This document shows, piece after piece, positions 36,406 through 48,028 of a DNA stretch of 64,000 bases. The first letter of the stretch is position 1. Every line of letters starts with the position of its first letter. The notes under the pieces were generated by a model. That model did no database searches, had not been told where the DNA came from, and saw only the letters and a program-made list of their open reading frames with translations. The translations under genes and the position numbers were made by a program. The stretch lies in assembly GCA_030998015.1 (NCBI GenBank), contig JARWMV010000251.1, positions 124,001 to 188,000 of the forward strand, in the 5' to 3' direction. The stretch comes from Ceratorhiza oryzae-sativae. Its lineage: Eukaryota > Basidiomycota > Agaricomycetes > Cantharellales > Ceratobasidiaceae.

Positions 36406-38467
36406 GAGCCGTTTCAGTTCTATCCTCCAAAAAGAAAAAAGAAAAAGTACTCGGACGGTCTTTGGATTCATTATGCGCACTATTTGTTGTACACGCATGG
36501 GCGAGTGTGGTTTCGTTCTCTGGTCGCCTGGCGATTGTGTCGATACATCTAAGTTATAGCTCTTTTGTTGTATATGGGCTCGGAATATCTTCTTTGCTCT
36601 TCTGCCTTTGGTTTATATTCCTTTTTGCCATACTCGTCTTCTATCTCTCCTTGCTCTATTTTTCACGCTCTGATCCTGCATGGTTTTGTTCGTTGGTACC
36701 CCAAGATTGTACTCGCTCTCGTGGCTAATCACATCGAAAGCTTCAGTCAGACATGGCCTGATATGAGAACAAGGGATAAACATACCATCCGGCGGGGCTA
36801 GGCATTAAGCGAGACAGCATCGGCGAGCCAGGAATCCAACGCAACCTAGAACGAGTAGTCTGTGATTGTTCCTCCTGTGCGACGGGATGGGGTCTATCGA
36901 TCAGCCATGGAACCCGTGGCGGGCAAATTTGTCAGGGGACAGTTTCGGTCATACCGGGTTTTCAATGGCTGTTGGGACCCTCGGACGTACGGTTATCCCC
37001 GCCCAGTCAGCAATCATGTCGCCGCATACGCGAATACCCCCGTCTCGAGTGGCGTTATAGGGGCCGAGGGCTGAAACTTTATGCATTGGGCGGTGCAAAC
37101 TTTGATACGTGTGGCGGTTTGGACAGAAAGAAATAGGTCAGCCGTGACACGGGACTTATCTCCGACGATAGCTTTGATTCCCATTTTCAGCGCTCTGTCC
37201 CGTATTCCGTATGATTTTTTTTTGCTTTGCATACCGTCCTGTCGTTCCCGTCCGACCTTCCCCGATAAAAGCAACCGATGCGCAAATAGAAAGAGCCCGC
37301 AGACATAATTATTCCGCCCACGGCTCCTCTTTTGTATGTTTCTGCCGGTGCCTTGACTAGAGCATCTCTAGCTATTAGGGTAGATGTTTCTCTCCCAGCC
37401 ATGTGGTATGCAAACTCACGGACGGGGGTTCGCTCATAAATTTAAGAGGATCGGGTGTTCGACTAGGACATATACGAGAGCGAGAACGAGTAGCTTTTGA
37501 AGAGTACGGATTTGAGTATGTCTGATGATCCGGAGCTTTGATTCTCGTTCAGGCACTCTGTGATCTCGATACATTCGAGAACGTAGGCAGGGTTGTAACT
37601 CGGCTCGCTCAGGTAGTCTAACGTCAATGCAGATTTGCCAATACGCTGGAGGCTTCTTGTTATAGAGGGTAGATCCGTGAATGTTTTAGGTGTGACAGGG
37701 ACAACTGGTTCCTTCATTTGCAGCTCGACATGACGAACCTTTACTAATCCGGTTCAGTATGGAAGTCATTTAAAGTTCACCATGGGACTTGGGTATGCAT
37801 CAATATATGCTCGTTCTACGAAAATTGTAGGGCAGACTGAGGTTCACCGCCCAGTTTGTCCAATTCTCTGTGTTAATGCTGTAGGAGGTGACAGGATTCT
37901 TCTTATTAGTATGTGTTGGTTTCTTAGGAGACCTTGCATCATTCCTGATGCGGCGATGCCCAAATACGAGCGAGCCAAGGCCGGTTTTGGCGAGTGTAAT
38001 GCCGGGTTAGTCCTTATGTTGCTGTCCATGTCGCTCCAGCATTGTTCACTCGCTGGGTGCAGCGCTTAGACGCGTGAACCAACCATTTTGGCAGGATATG
38101 GGTCGGGAATAGCAGAGGCACCGTTCTCCATGGCTTCGATTGGGATGGACTCGTTGATTAACTTTGATTCCCTAAAGGGAGCCCGGGCGTTGGGTCTATA
38201 TTTGCAGTCCGGTATGCTAAATCTTGCATCTGCGCATGACCAGTTAAGGAGAGACGTTTGGCTCTACGGGCTCGATACATACAACGATTCACGCACGCTC
38301 AACTCAGGTCAATCCTTTGAGGCCCACAATAGACTTTATAATCGCAGAGATCTCCGTTATACACGCATATACCTAGTTTCTGGCACTAGAACTAGGACTC
38401 ATGATTCGTGAAGGCTCTTATTTATGTCTAGGAAGATCAGCAGTTGTATTGATACAAACTGAGTCGC
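36406..38467. other. Gene-poor 2-kb region
   Basis: No gene supported. Some stretches look partly coding: 36866-37060 (plus) reads DSFGHTGFSMAVGTLG, and 37463-37717 (minus) and 38088-38411 (plus) are open, but none forms a domain and stops interrupt the extensions. It could hold old gene remnants or a lineage-specific small gene. T-rich between about 36555 and 36670. Confidence 0.35.
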
Positions 38468-39356
38468 TCAAGCTACCTCGGACGACTTCTTCTCAATCGC
38501 TTCGATCCGCTTCCAGTAGCTCGCCCATTTGCCATCCTGCCACTCCGCCACATCTTTCCACACTCCTTCCTCACTGCCACCAATCTTGCGCCAAAAGAAG
38601 AACCCTCCGCCGATGGCAAAGTCTGCAAATGAAATACTATCACCGACGACCCATGGTCCTTCTCCGAGCGCCTCTGCAAATACATCCCACTTTTCGTGAG
38701 CGTCGGCCAGCAACTTCGTCGCGGCCTCCCCCACGACGGGATTAAACCTGTGCTTGCCACCCCGAGAGCGAATCATATACTCCTTGCTGGCCTCGTCCAG
38801 AACGTTGAGCATGTTATTAATGATCAGCGGGACTGGGGCGTCGATAAGAGAGGGTGCATATTGTTCAACGAAAATCTTCTGAAGGCTTCGAGTTGCGGGA
38901 GGAATAACGATCGGGTACTTTGGTGCTGGATACTTTTCGTCCAAGTACTCCGCAATCTTGAATGACTCAGATACGTAGGTGGGCTTGCCATCGGGCGAGG
39001 GCGAGGGATCAGCAATCACTGTAAACAAGTATCCAAAGATTAGTCGAGTTCAAAGGTATTTGAGGACAAGCACGTACTTGGGAGTGTGTAATAGGGAAAC
39101 TTTTTGGACGTAGGAGGAATACCCATTTCTTTCATCAACGGTTCAATTGCCTCGATCTTGACCCACTCTACTCGGTACGGGAGGCCTTTGTAGTTGAGCG
39201 TGAGGCTAGAGCAGAAATCAAAGCATGTTGGTTACACTCGAAAAAAGCACAAGACACGAACACGTACCGAGTCTTGTACGGGTGTGGCGTCCAGTAGGAC
39301 CCATTCTCGCCGACAATGTCGTAGAAGACGATAGGATTCTCTGTAGTAGCAGCCAT
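38468..39356 (-). CDS. Glutathione transferase, GTE/FuA-like
   Basis: Intact member of the same class as the gene at 25247-26140. The start at 39356 gives MAATTENPIVFYDIVGENGS. The thioredoxin-fold core is YWTPHPYKTR-LTLNYKGLPYRVEWVKIE, then YYTLP-MIADPSPSPDGKPTY, VSESFKIAEYLDEKYPAPKY and a helical C-terminal domain with GPWVVGDSISFADFAIGGGF and WQDGKWASYWKRIEAI. Two introns sit at the same positions as in the first copy (after KTR and after TLP), supporting common descent. Likely role: detoxification of aromatic electrophiles or ether cleavage, using glutathione in the cytosol. The two copies are 12 kb apart in opposite orientation and fairly diverged, so this is not a recent duplication. 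Confidence 0.9.
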
Positions 39357-41451
39357 CGCAAGCGATACTTTGGAATATTGGGTGGTTGTAGCTCAGACTA
39401 CGCATTTGTCCGCTCTTTTAAACATTCGAGCTGGGATCCCTGAGTGCATTGGGAGTTGTCGGCCCCAAGTCGCCGCAGCCTGCGTATTCCGCCTTCTGAG
39501 TCATCGTGCGACGATCGAGCAATGTAGCGTGTGATATGCCCAGCAGCTCATTAGTAAGGAGTGGTGGAGGTATACGCGCTGCAACATAGTATTCGTCAGC
39601 GATATACTAAGAATACGCTCACATTGGCTTGGCTAGGATATGTTTAGTATTGGTATTATGTGAACACGAGTTTATAAACATAAATAAAACACGTTTATAA
39701 GCCTGTTTTTGAGAAGCGCCTGTGTTGGTAAACCCGGCGCCTAATTAGCAGCCGGGAAGTCCCTAAAGCCACCATGAAAGTTAGTCATCGGATCGGCGCA
39801 TACAGGATCCCGCATTTTTTCCATCTTTACTATTGCTGCTCCCCCGAACATCGAAAGTGAGCTTGAGCGACTTCGGCAACTTTTCTTGGCTCTGCCTCCC
39901 AAGTCCCACGCCCCTGGCTCAGTTTATCCATTTGCGAACTTCGGTAAGTTCTTCAACACATTCATAGGTATATTTATTTCTTGATTGATGTAAAATACAG
40001 AAGAAACGTAACCCCTTGACTGCGCCAACTGTTTGCTCTCGTGATTTGACGGACGCTGTCTAAGTCAACGACGAGAGGGGCACGATCAGGCAGCTAGTCG
40101 ATTCGGCGCGCTCTAACTCCCGAGCTGAGTAAGGGCAGGGGAGTATCAGCGCACGAAGTACTACTTTCAGCGACGAAAACGATGGAAAGGCCCATGGGAC
40201 GAGGCAGATAGTGACGAGAAGAGTCATTATTCACTTCAAACTGCTCAAGATGAATTTAAGTTTGGCGGGGTTGACCTTCGTGAGCCGTATCTCATGGATG
40301 TGCTGAGCGATAACCCCATATCCAACACGGTTTTGGGTATCTCAGCCCATATAGAGTTGCCCAGGACTCTTCCCAAGGTTGGCCCACCACTCAAACCTAT
40401 CAGGATCACCAGCTCTCCGAGTCTGATGTACATGACATGAATATGTTTGTCTGCATACATAGATACACGTGATTCTTTTGTTAGTAAACAGAAATATAAA
40501 CAGGGTCATTTATAAACCCAGGTATATAAGCGGTTTATTGAGTCTTGGAAAATTATTAACTGTACCATGGGCTTAGCAACTTCGAGTTGCGCCAGCATCC
40601 AATCCTGAAGATCCGTGCAGTTCACAGGCACAATACATATAACAGGATAGATAACCCGGGGCCTTCAAATCACTATTTGTGTCCTGACATCAGAAGATTA
40701 GGTATCTCCTTGCTGGCCCGCAGTCGGCTAAAATCAAGTTGCATGGATTTTTTCGGATTTCTTTTCGACGTTCCATCCTAAATTTAATTTGATGTGCGCC
40801 CCAATTGGACGCTTCAAGATCTTGGTCGACAAGTTTAGAGACAAACTTTATCTAATTGTGGAAAGTGACACTTGTTTGTCTAACGAGTGTGATGAGGTGG
40901 AGTTCGTCACGTGCGCATATACACATCTCGAGCCCCGTACTTGTATATTCGACCAAGGAGCAGAACACTTGTTGGCGGAATTTTGTGGAATAAACATAGA
41001 GAAGAGTGCAAATATAAGGGTGAGGAGGCTGTAGTGCCCTATCGATATAAGTTGAAACGGCGCTGGTTTTGGGCAGGGCGAGGGCACTCTATCATTTGGT
41101 GATTTGGGGCCATTCCACGTGTAAATTTGTTTGTTGTTAGGCTGATTTTAACGGATATGTGTTCGCTCCCAGTGGACAACCAATGCCAATGAAACTCAGT
41201 AGACGCCACACCCTGTCAAATGCTTCAAGATTTCGGAATGGCGAAGCGCATTTATTATAAAACTCCACACGCTAACCCACACACACACCCTAATACGGTC
41301 ATAACCCTATGGTGTCTTTGAAGATTCAACAAACACTAAAAGCCTCTTGGAACAAAGCGACCTGGGTCACGATAAAAACGCAAGAAACGAATCGTTACAG
41401 GGTATTGGAGTTGCAGGAAGTTGAAAGATCCAAGAATACACCAAGGTGGTA
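39357..41451. other. Gene-poor 2.1-kb region
   Basis: Rather AT-rich and without a recognisable gene. A short coding-like fragment near 39842-39945 reads ESELERLRQLFLALPPKSHA on the plus strand and then loses frame; it may be a remnant. Inverted and repeated TTTATAAAC-type words occur near 39670-39700 and 40510-40520 without forming a clear element. Confidence 0.35.
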
Positions 41452-42518
41452 CTAAAGAATGACAAGAGAAGACTCGCAAGAGTCTCCGTTGCTGCCAACA
41501 TCGAATCCGCCCTTACACTTTTGCACAACGCAACGGCCTGCCTCGCAAGTAGCGACTTTGACATTGGGGATCGCCGAGCAATCTTGGCCATGACCAAGCG
41601 ATACGCAGCCTCCGCAAGAGGTCATCTCCGAGCGGGTATCAAGGCATTCATAGTCGGTGCCATTCTGAGCCAAGCCGACAATAGGGCAGGACTCATAATT
41701 GCTGGGACAGAATGAGGTGCGTTTGTGAGCCGGGGTATGACGCTTGCGGCCGTAGTGACCGGGCGCGTTCGAAGGCGTGGGGTTGCCTTCACCTGGGATG
41801 CAACACCTAGTGTACTATGAGTTAGCGACCAATACAAGGGGGGAGAATCAACGTAGGCGTACTGTTTGCCGGGGTGCCAGAGCCAGTTGTTACCGCACGA
41901 AGGGGTGCTTGGCGCGGTCGGCTGATTCGGCTTGCAGCAGGACGTGCTAGTTAGCCAACTCCAGTTATCGGGGCACGAGTATCCAGACCTGGGAATACAG
42001 TATATGTGTTAGCTTGACTCTCAGAAAACAAGCCAGAACTTACGGAGGGATCGAGCCTGTGATTCCGATGGAAATGCATATATTGAGCGGGCTCCACCAA
42101 AAGCCGCTTCCACAAGTTGTGGGAGTCGGGGGAGTCAACGGCTGGCAAGACCACGTCAATACGTTCCAGTTGTATCCGATGGGGCACAAAGCCGGGATTT
42201 GCAGCACGGGGTCGCTGGATTTTGGAACGCAGCACTTCTCGGTTGTATGCCAATAGAAGTTGAAGGGGCAGGTGGATCCAGACCTAGTACAGGGGATGCG
42301 TTAGAAGAGCGCAGATTAATGTCGATTCTTTTCCTGAAAAAGGAGACTTACGGAGCCGATGTCAACTCGCCTCCGATTTTCAAGCAGCAGCTCAAACGAT
42401 CATACCAAAAGTAATTGGTATCGCAGGACTTTGTAATAGAAGGCTGGAGAGAAGCCTCTACTGTGCCCAAAGCGGCCAAAGCACCTAACAAAGACAAAGT
42501 GGTGAATCGAGTGAACAT
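41452..42518 (-). CDS. PriA-like cysteine-rich secreted protein
   Basis: Similar to Lentinula edodes PriA, a protein raised during fruiting-body formation; molecular function unknown. The start at 42518 gives a signal peptide (MFTRFTTLSLLGALAALGTV then EA). The mature part is rich in Cys pairs: DRLSCCLK, TEKCCVP, STSCCKPN, QCCIPGEGN, each near the end of a Cys-rich repeat. The intron ends lie between repeats (all gtaagt or gtacgc), which suggests growth by exon duplication. HYGRKRHTPAHKRTS contains dibasic Kex2-type sites. The C-terminal module has ECLDTRSEMTSCGGCVS, DCSAIPNV and CVVQKCKGGFDVGSNGDSC, the conserved PriA signature. Four exons, none frame-broken. Confidence 0.88.
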
Positions 42519-44049
42519 GGAGGACGAGGGCAGTTAATGAAAGGCAGCGAGGGGAGTGTATGTTCAAGGAGCGTGAGGCGACGGCCGGTAGGCACAGGGG
42601 AAGGAAAGGCTGAATCAGAGTCAACACAAGCTGCTCTTTATAAATCCTTGAGACAATTTGCATGATAGAAGTGTGGTTTTTAAAACCGATGTACTGCGGA
42701 CAGGGTGTTTGTAATTTGCTGTCCGATAACAAAGACTCAACAGCGAGGTTATAAATTTAGGTACATTCCACTATGACAGGCGCCCAGTCTTGTCATCATG
42801 TTCGAACATAAAAAAAGCGATCAGCGAGTGAATGTTTTTCTGTCATAACACGAATATATATTCGAGCAAAAAGGCATGGTACGTCAAAATTTGTTACCCG
42901 CCTGCTAACGGCTTCAGCCCCAAAACTTACCAGTAACGCAAATAATTTGAGGAAGTTGTTCCCGGAGCCGGAAAGATACGAAAACAAGCGCATCCGCAGA
43001 CGTTGTGATAACCAGTGGGGTGTTTGTCCAGACCTCTCTCCAGAGGAAGCGCGTTTTAGATTTGATCTAAATACAGTAGAATTTGGAACGAGGATTCCAG
43101 AAACAGTTTTCCGTTGGTCAGCACCAGTTCTAATTTTGTATGTCAAATATGCACTCCACTGAGCGACGCGGGTATCGATCGCAAGAGATGCACACAAGGC
43201 AAGAAGCTCACTTACGCTCTTATCAAGAGAAGAATAGTGCACAAGCTGGTGCCAACCAATTGAGAGAGTCCTGATATCCAATAAAGCACACGGACAAAGA
43301 AACGCATACATATCAAGAGAAAGCACAGCGGCTATCAGCGTCTGTCACCAAGGTGTTCGTTAATGTCCGCCCGCAGGAGCTCCAATCTCGAGGTAAAGGG
43401 TGTGAAATTTACTCAACGAATCAACACTACTCAGCTCGCCAAAACTCGTTTGCATGCTATCCAACCGATTTACAATAATATACCCCAATGATTTGAATGA
43501 TGTGTAGATCGTTATTTGATAACCCTGGGTACACACCAGGGTGAGATATATGCATTTCTCTGCTCATGTGCCTTGTTATTGGATCTCACCATTTGGTATC
43601 ATTTTGTGCGATAATTTTGCCCGATCGCACCGGTGCGCTTTCTGTCTCGTGCGCGTTTTTTTTTGTTGAGATGTGCGCCGATCAATTGACATAGTATTTA
43701 ACAAATTGAGTCCGTTGTTGACCGTACAGCTGAATTCGCAAATAGTTGCACGAATGGATTCCGCCGGCCTTAACTAAGCAGGTGAAAGTAGCTGTTTGAC
43801 ATCACATAAACGGACCTATAGCTATCTGCTTTAGTGGCTTGCCCATATAGGAAGAATGAGGAAGCGAGTTTATTGAAGGGCTGCGGCTGTTGCGATGGAG
43901 CTTTAGGGGACATAATGAGATATCATCTATTGGATGAAACACCCTAACGAAGCAGGCGATTCAAATGCTACATGCTGGCAGTGATGTAATGCGAGGCCGC
44001 GAGATATGACAGCGAGCAATCGAATATAATAAGCCAAATCCTCTAGGAT
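42519..44049. other. Intergenic, 1.5 kb
   Basis: Contains a 176-residue minus-strand open frame (42796-43326) that has intron-like gtaagt sites but no domain; its antisense frame is also partly open. I do not call it. The remainder, including a T run near 43657-43665, shows no signal. The right end is 3' flank of QCR10. Confidence 0.35.
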
Positions 44050-44495
44050 TCAGAATGGTTTGTCGGAGGCTGGTGTGTTATCCTCGAAGTAGGTAGAAAG
44101 CTATCGAGTTTCATCGAAGAATATAGGCGAATAGGAGATTAGCTATGGCGTTACAAGGAGCCGGGTTTATTGAGAGGGATAATTTGGCTTACCAATGGGA
44201 CTTTTAGTAACACGTCCTTCTTGAAAATAGGAGTCACAGACATGAGGAGGGTCACGGCCGCGCCTGCACCAACTCCCCAGGTACCTGCAGAGCGGACCCA
44301 GGGCTTCACAGCCTGATTCAACATTTAATATTAGCACGTCATCGCTTCGGGAGCATTGGATTAGTTTGAGAAACAAGCAAGATGCACAAGCAAGTCCAGG
44401 CGATTGACGAGGAAGGGGTCAGAGTGGACTGTCGAGCTCACCGCGAGGCTGAACGGGCCAAGTCTGGGCTGAGGTTGGACATGAATACGAGCCAT
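44050..44495 (-). CDS. QCR10: Cytochrome b-c1 complex subunit 10 (QCR10)
   Basis: Small single-helix subunit at the edge of respiratory complex III in the mitochondrial inner membrane, associated with the Rieske protein. Three small exons were assembled by hand: 44442-44495, 44193-44312 and 44050-44100, giving 74 aa. The N-terminus is MARIHVQPQPRLGPFSLA. The middle has one transmembrane segment, SAGTWGVGAGAAVTLLMSV, followed by the family signature PIFKKDVLLKVP. The C-terminus is LSTYFEDNTPASDKPF, matching the conserved YF-E-D...ASD-PF ending. All splices are GT-AG and in phase. Intron 1 (129 bp) and intron 2 (92 bp) are longer than the window's usual 50-60 bp. An unrelated plus-strand frame (44382-44783) overlaps exon 1 and is a shadow. 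Confidence 0.85.
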
Positions 44496-45093
44496 GGGGG
44501 AGAAACGACAAGTGGATGGGCAGAGGTCGAGCTGGTTTGTGAGAATTATCGGCTCAAGTCGGGATGCCTGATCGACACGATGCCACCTTGGGCAACGGAT
44601 GTAAATGAACACCTAAGCGCCGATCACCAACGCTCTCGGAGAACAAAGATCTATACTAAGATTTGCAAAGGCTGCTTGGCTGCTTCAGATGCCGCTTTCC
44701 ACATCGCAGCAAACACATTCCGTTTTAAATTAAATGAGCGAAGAAGTAACCCACCACTAGGGGTTCGCTTTAGGTTGGTCTGACCAAACTGACTCATATC
44801 CACAGGTTGACAATAAAGCTATTGCATGACTTGTTTGGGGGATGATTAGTTTGAGACACATTGGCACGGAACGAGATCCAACGAGAAATGTGTGTACATC
44901 CTACTCGACCGACACCTGAAGCGCTGCAAATAGTTCACGCGTCGACAATTGCTTGGCAGGCCTAGCCAGCGAATGGAATATCTTTTCTGAGGACGGTGCC
45001 ATCACCCGAGTTCGGTGTGGATTATCTACAACGGTTGATCGTATCCATTACGTAGCCCCATGGCTGGCTTCCAAACGATGGATCCCTGGTCAC
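44496..45093. other. Intergenic, QCR10 promoter side
   Basis: 600 bp between the stop of COG6 and the start of QCR10, both on the minus strand. No coding evidence; the plus-strand frame at 44382-44783 has no motif. Should contain the QCR10 promoter and the COG6 3' UTR. Confidence 0.4.
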
Positions 45094-47869
45094 CTAGTAC
45101 TTTCCATCATCCTCAACACCCAGCACTTGCCATAGCACCATCTCTTGTCCAAATGGTCGCCTGGAACCAAGAAGGCTCTGTGGGGCCTCGTATCGATTTT
45201 TGGGTGCGCGCACTTCCTCTACCACGTTCAGATAGATCCGCCCTACTCTTTGTAAGGTTATTTGGTGGATTTGGGTCGCGATGCGCGCATTGGAGGCTCG
45301 TAACAGGGCAAGGCGGGGAGAGGATACCGGGTCGAGGGTAGAAAGGAAAGAGTCAAACGCAGTGAGAGAGCTCGTAAGTTCTGATGCTGATGCCCCCGGG
45401 AGACGAGAAAGTGGCTCCTATGCATTATGATGATAAGCGGAGGAGCATCGATTAAATATGGGCCGACTTACGTCTGGACTTTTGCTGGTGATGCATTGGT
45501 ATATGGTCTGTAGCCCGCACTCTTGGAGCGTCTGCAACAACTGTAGGAAATGGTCAGTGAGTGAGGGATTGCCGCGAATCGCCCGAGCACCCACATGCGC
45601 TTCAACCAACGTAGTCCGGTATTCGTTGATGAGTTGTTCAAGCTCAGCAGCTCTAGCCGCGGCGAATGAGAACCCTTGCAAGACTCCCTGGCACGGGAAG
45701 GTCCGTCAACTGAAAGGCCCGGAGGGGGAAGTCCACATACTTCAAGGTATGTCAAACAATTGATCATAAAGATCGCGGTCTCCCATTCTCCCTTGTCTCT
45801 TAGTGCGGCCATTCGTCGGCACATTTCAAGCATAGGGTCGACCATGGCAGTGAGCGTCGTATCAAAATTCTGAGTCTCCCCTGATGGGAAGGCTCCTTCG
45901 TGTTCATCGTGCAGCAATGAGGAGTCGTACACGACCATAATTTCTTTGAGGACTTGTGCGGCATCTCGAAGTGCGACGGGAGCTGTTAGATCATCTTCCG
46001 CAGGCTTGAGCGAGAAACGGGTCAGAAAACGAATATATCGCAAAGTAGGTGCGGAACTAACATGCAGGAACCGCAGTAGGCTCCGACCTTGTGCGGCTAA
46101 CGTATCAAAGAAGACCGTATATGCTACTTCAGTCAACCTAGTCACAGGTTGGTCAACGTGAATCTGGTTAGAGTATCCGCAGTCAACATACTCTGTAAGT
46201 GCCCGAGATAAGATTGCTTCTTCTCCGACTGTACGTCTCATGGTAATCATATAAAATTCTAAAAGGTTGGCAATCTTATAAGAAGTGATGCTGCCCTCCT
46301 GAGACCTAATTGTTTGCTGTACTCGAACCTATGACTGGATAAGTATACGGTAAAGCATGAAGTTACATACTCACTTTCAGAGGAGTACACAGCTTTTCCA
46401 AATCTTCGTCCATCAGCACCCTGATCCAAGATTCGTCTTGGCCACTTTTAGGCTCTCGCACGCTACCAACCATCCTGCGTTCGGCTCTGATACCAAAAAG
46501 GCCATCCAAGAATTCACGCTCTCCTGCCATAGCCTAATAGCAGAATTATTTGAGCCTAGTCCCCACGGTCAAACATTCCGCAACGCACCTGATGAACCCA
46601 CGCGAGCATATCTCCGACATAGCGAGTAGGGTCGTGTGCGTGGAGTTCAATCGGTCGAGGCAACCCCCCGGGGCCGCCGCGAGTAAGCGCGGCAAGGAAT
46701 GCATTTAGTAATGTCGCTTGGCGGACGGATGCCAATATGTCCAGAGCTTCTCTTGAGTTAGGACATTAACAAGTAGCGTTGGTTGAGATCTGGAATCGAT
46801 CCTTACTGTAGGAGAGCAGGCCGTTTTTGCAAACGCCGGACGGATTCAGTAACGATAGGTTCGACTTCTACATGTGCGTCACGTCCCAGTTGTCTGAACT
46901 CGAATAAGCACCACCGTTGAAGCTTTTGGAACGCTTCTTCGAGCTGTTCGGAAGTAGACGCCATTATATCGAGCCTTGGATATATTCAGCATATGCTGAA
47001 CAAATCTCCAATAACCACTCACCCGGCTTTGGTCTCTCCTCCTTCACCACTCATCAGAGCGCGGCAGTCCTCGCGGATACGTTCGAGCTTATCCATAGCG
47101 TCAAACATTCTTTTTCCGATAGGAACATCGCGAGATGTGATAGCCTCGGCCTCAGCCGTGCTAAGAGTAAAGCGATCCAAGAACAACGCAATTATTTCCT
47201 GTCGGGCACTGGTGGTTTGTGTTTGTGCCCTCAGCCCCTCGGCGCGTTCGAGTAAGTACTTGCACGACTGATTCGTGACACGTAGTCGATTCTCCATGGC
47301 CTCGCATTGCGCGTTCATAACTTGCACATGTTCTTGTAACACATCGAGTTTCTTTATGTTTGTCAAACCGAAAGGCCACTTTGCTGCGGAAGAGTCGAGA
47401 GTGGACACACCTTGTCTACCTCTGCAAAAGCACGAAGAAATCTTTGGCCTTCGTCTGCCAAAATACCATCCACGTCTCTCTGTAGGCTTTGGCGCGCGCG
47501 TGCAGCCGTAGTCCCAGGCTCGGGCACAACGATCGAAGTCGTCTTTTCCCTAGCTGGCCATTTTACAGCCCAAGGGTCGGTGTCATCCTCAGCATCACTG
47601 TCGGAGTCGACGCCTGCTTTGGGTTTAGACGTTCCAGATTTTACATTCGAGGTTGGTGGTTTCTCAGGAGGGTAATATTCTGCCAAGGTCTCAAAGGCTT
47701 CGCGCGTAGACGGGTCGTCAAAATTGGCTCCAAGAACTTTGTATATCCGCAAGGAAAGTGGGTTGCGAGTGGTTGATGATGCACCAGCTGCAGCTTTCCG
47801 GCTGGTCGTAGGACTCAGAGGTGGGCCCGCCAGTCGAGAGCTGGGCCTGGAAGAAACCGGGCTTGACAT
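45094..47869 (-). CDS. COG6: Conserved oligomeric Golgi complex subunit 6
   Basis: Subunit of the COG tethering complex for retrograde vesicle traffic within the Golgi. Start ATG at 47869 ([11 protein letters not shown]); an in-frame GTG just upstream is not used. The Ser/Pro-rich N-terminus leads to [20 protein letters not shown] and [13 protein letters not shown], then the coiled core [57 protein letters not shown]. Later segments: [78 protein letters not shown] helix and [20 protein letters not shown] near the end, closing with [16 protein letters not shown] and TAG at 45094. Ten or so short introns keep frame throughout. Length and order match fungal COG6. Confidence 0.92.
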
Positions 47870-48028
47870 TGTCACGGGTAGGCTGGAGTAAGCCTGCTTT
47901 GGTTATGTTTCGGTCGTTGATCAGGGGTCAGCGGCTAACGCGAGCAACTATGGTATTTCACACAATTGTTTATTTGATAACTCGGGGCTCTACAAAGCAC
48001 ATACTTCGAGGTCTCTTAACAGAAGATT

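Noticed and set aside
42796..43326. 176-residue minus-strand open frame
   Set aside because: Not recognised, no start-proximal features, and internal gtaagt sites make the frame unreliable as a single exon.
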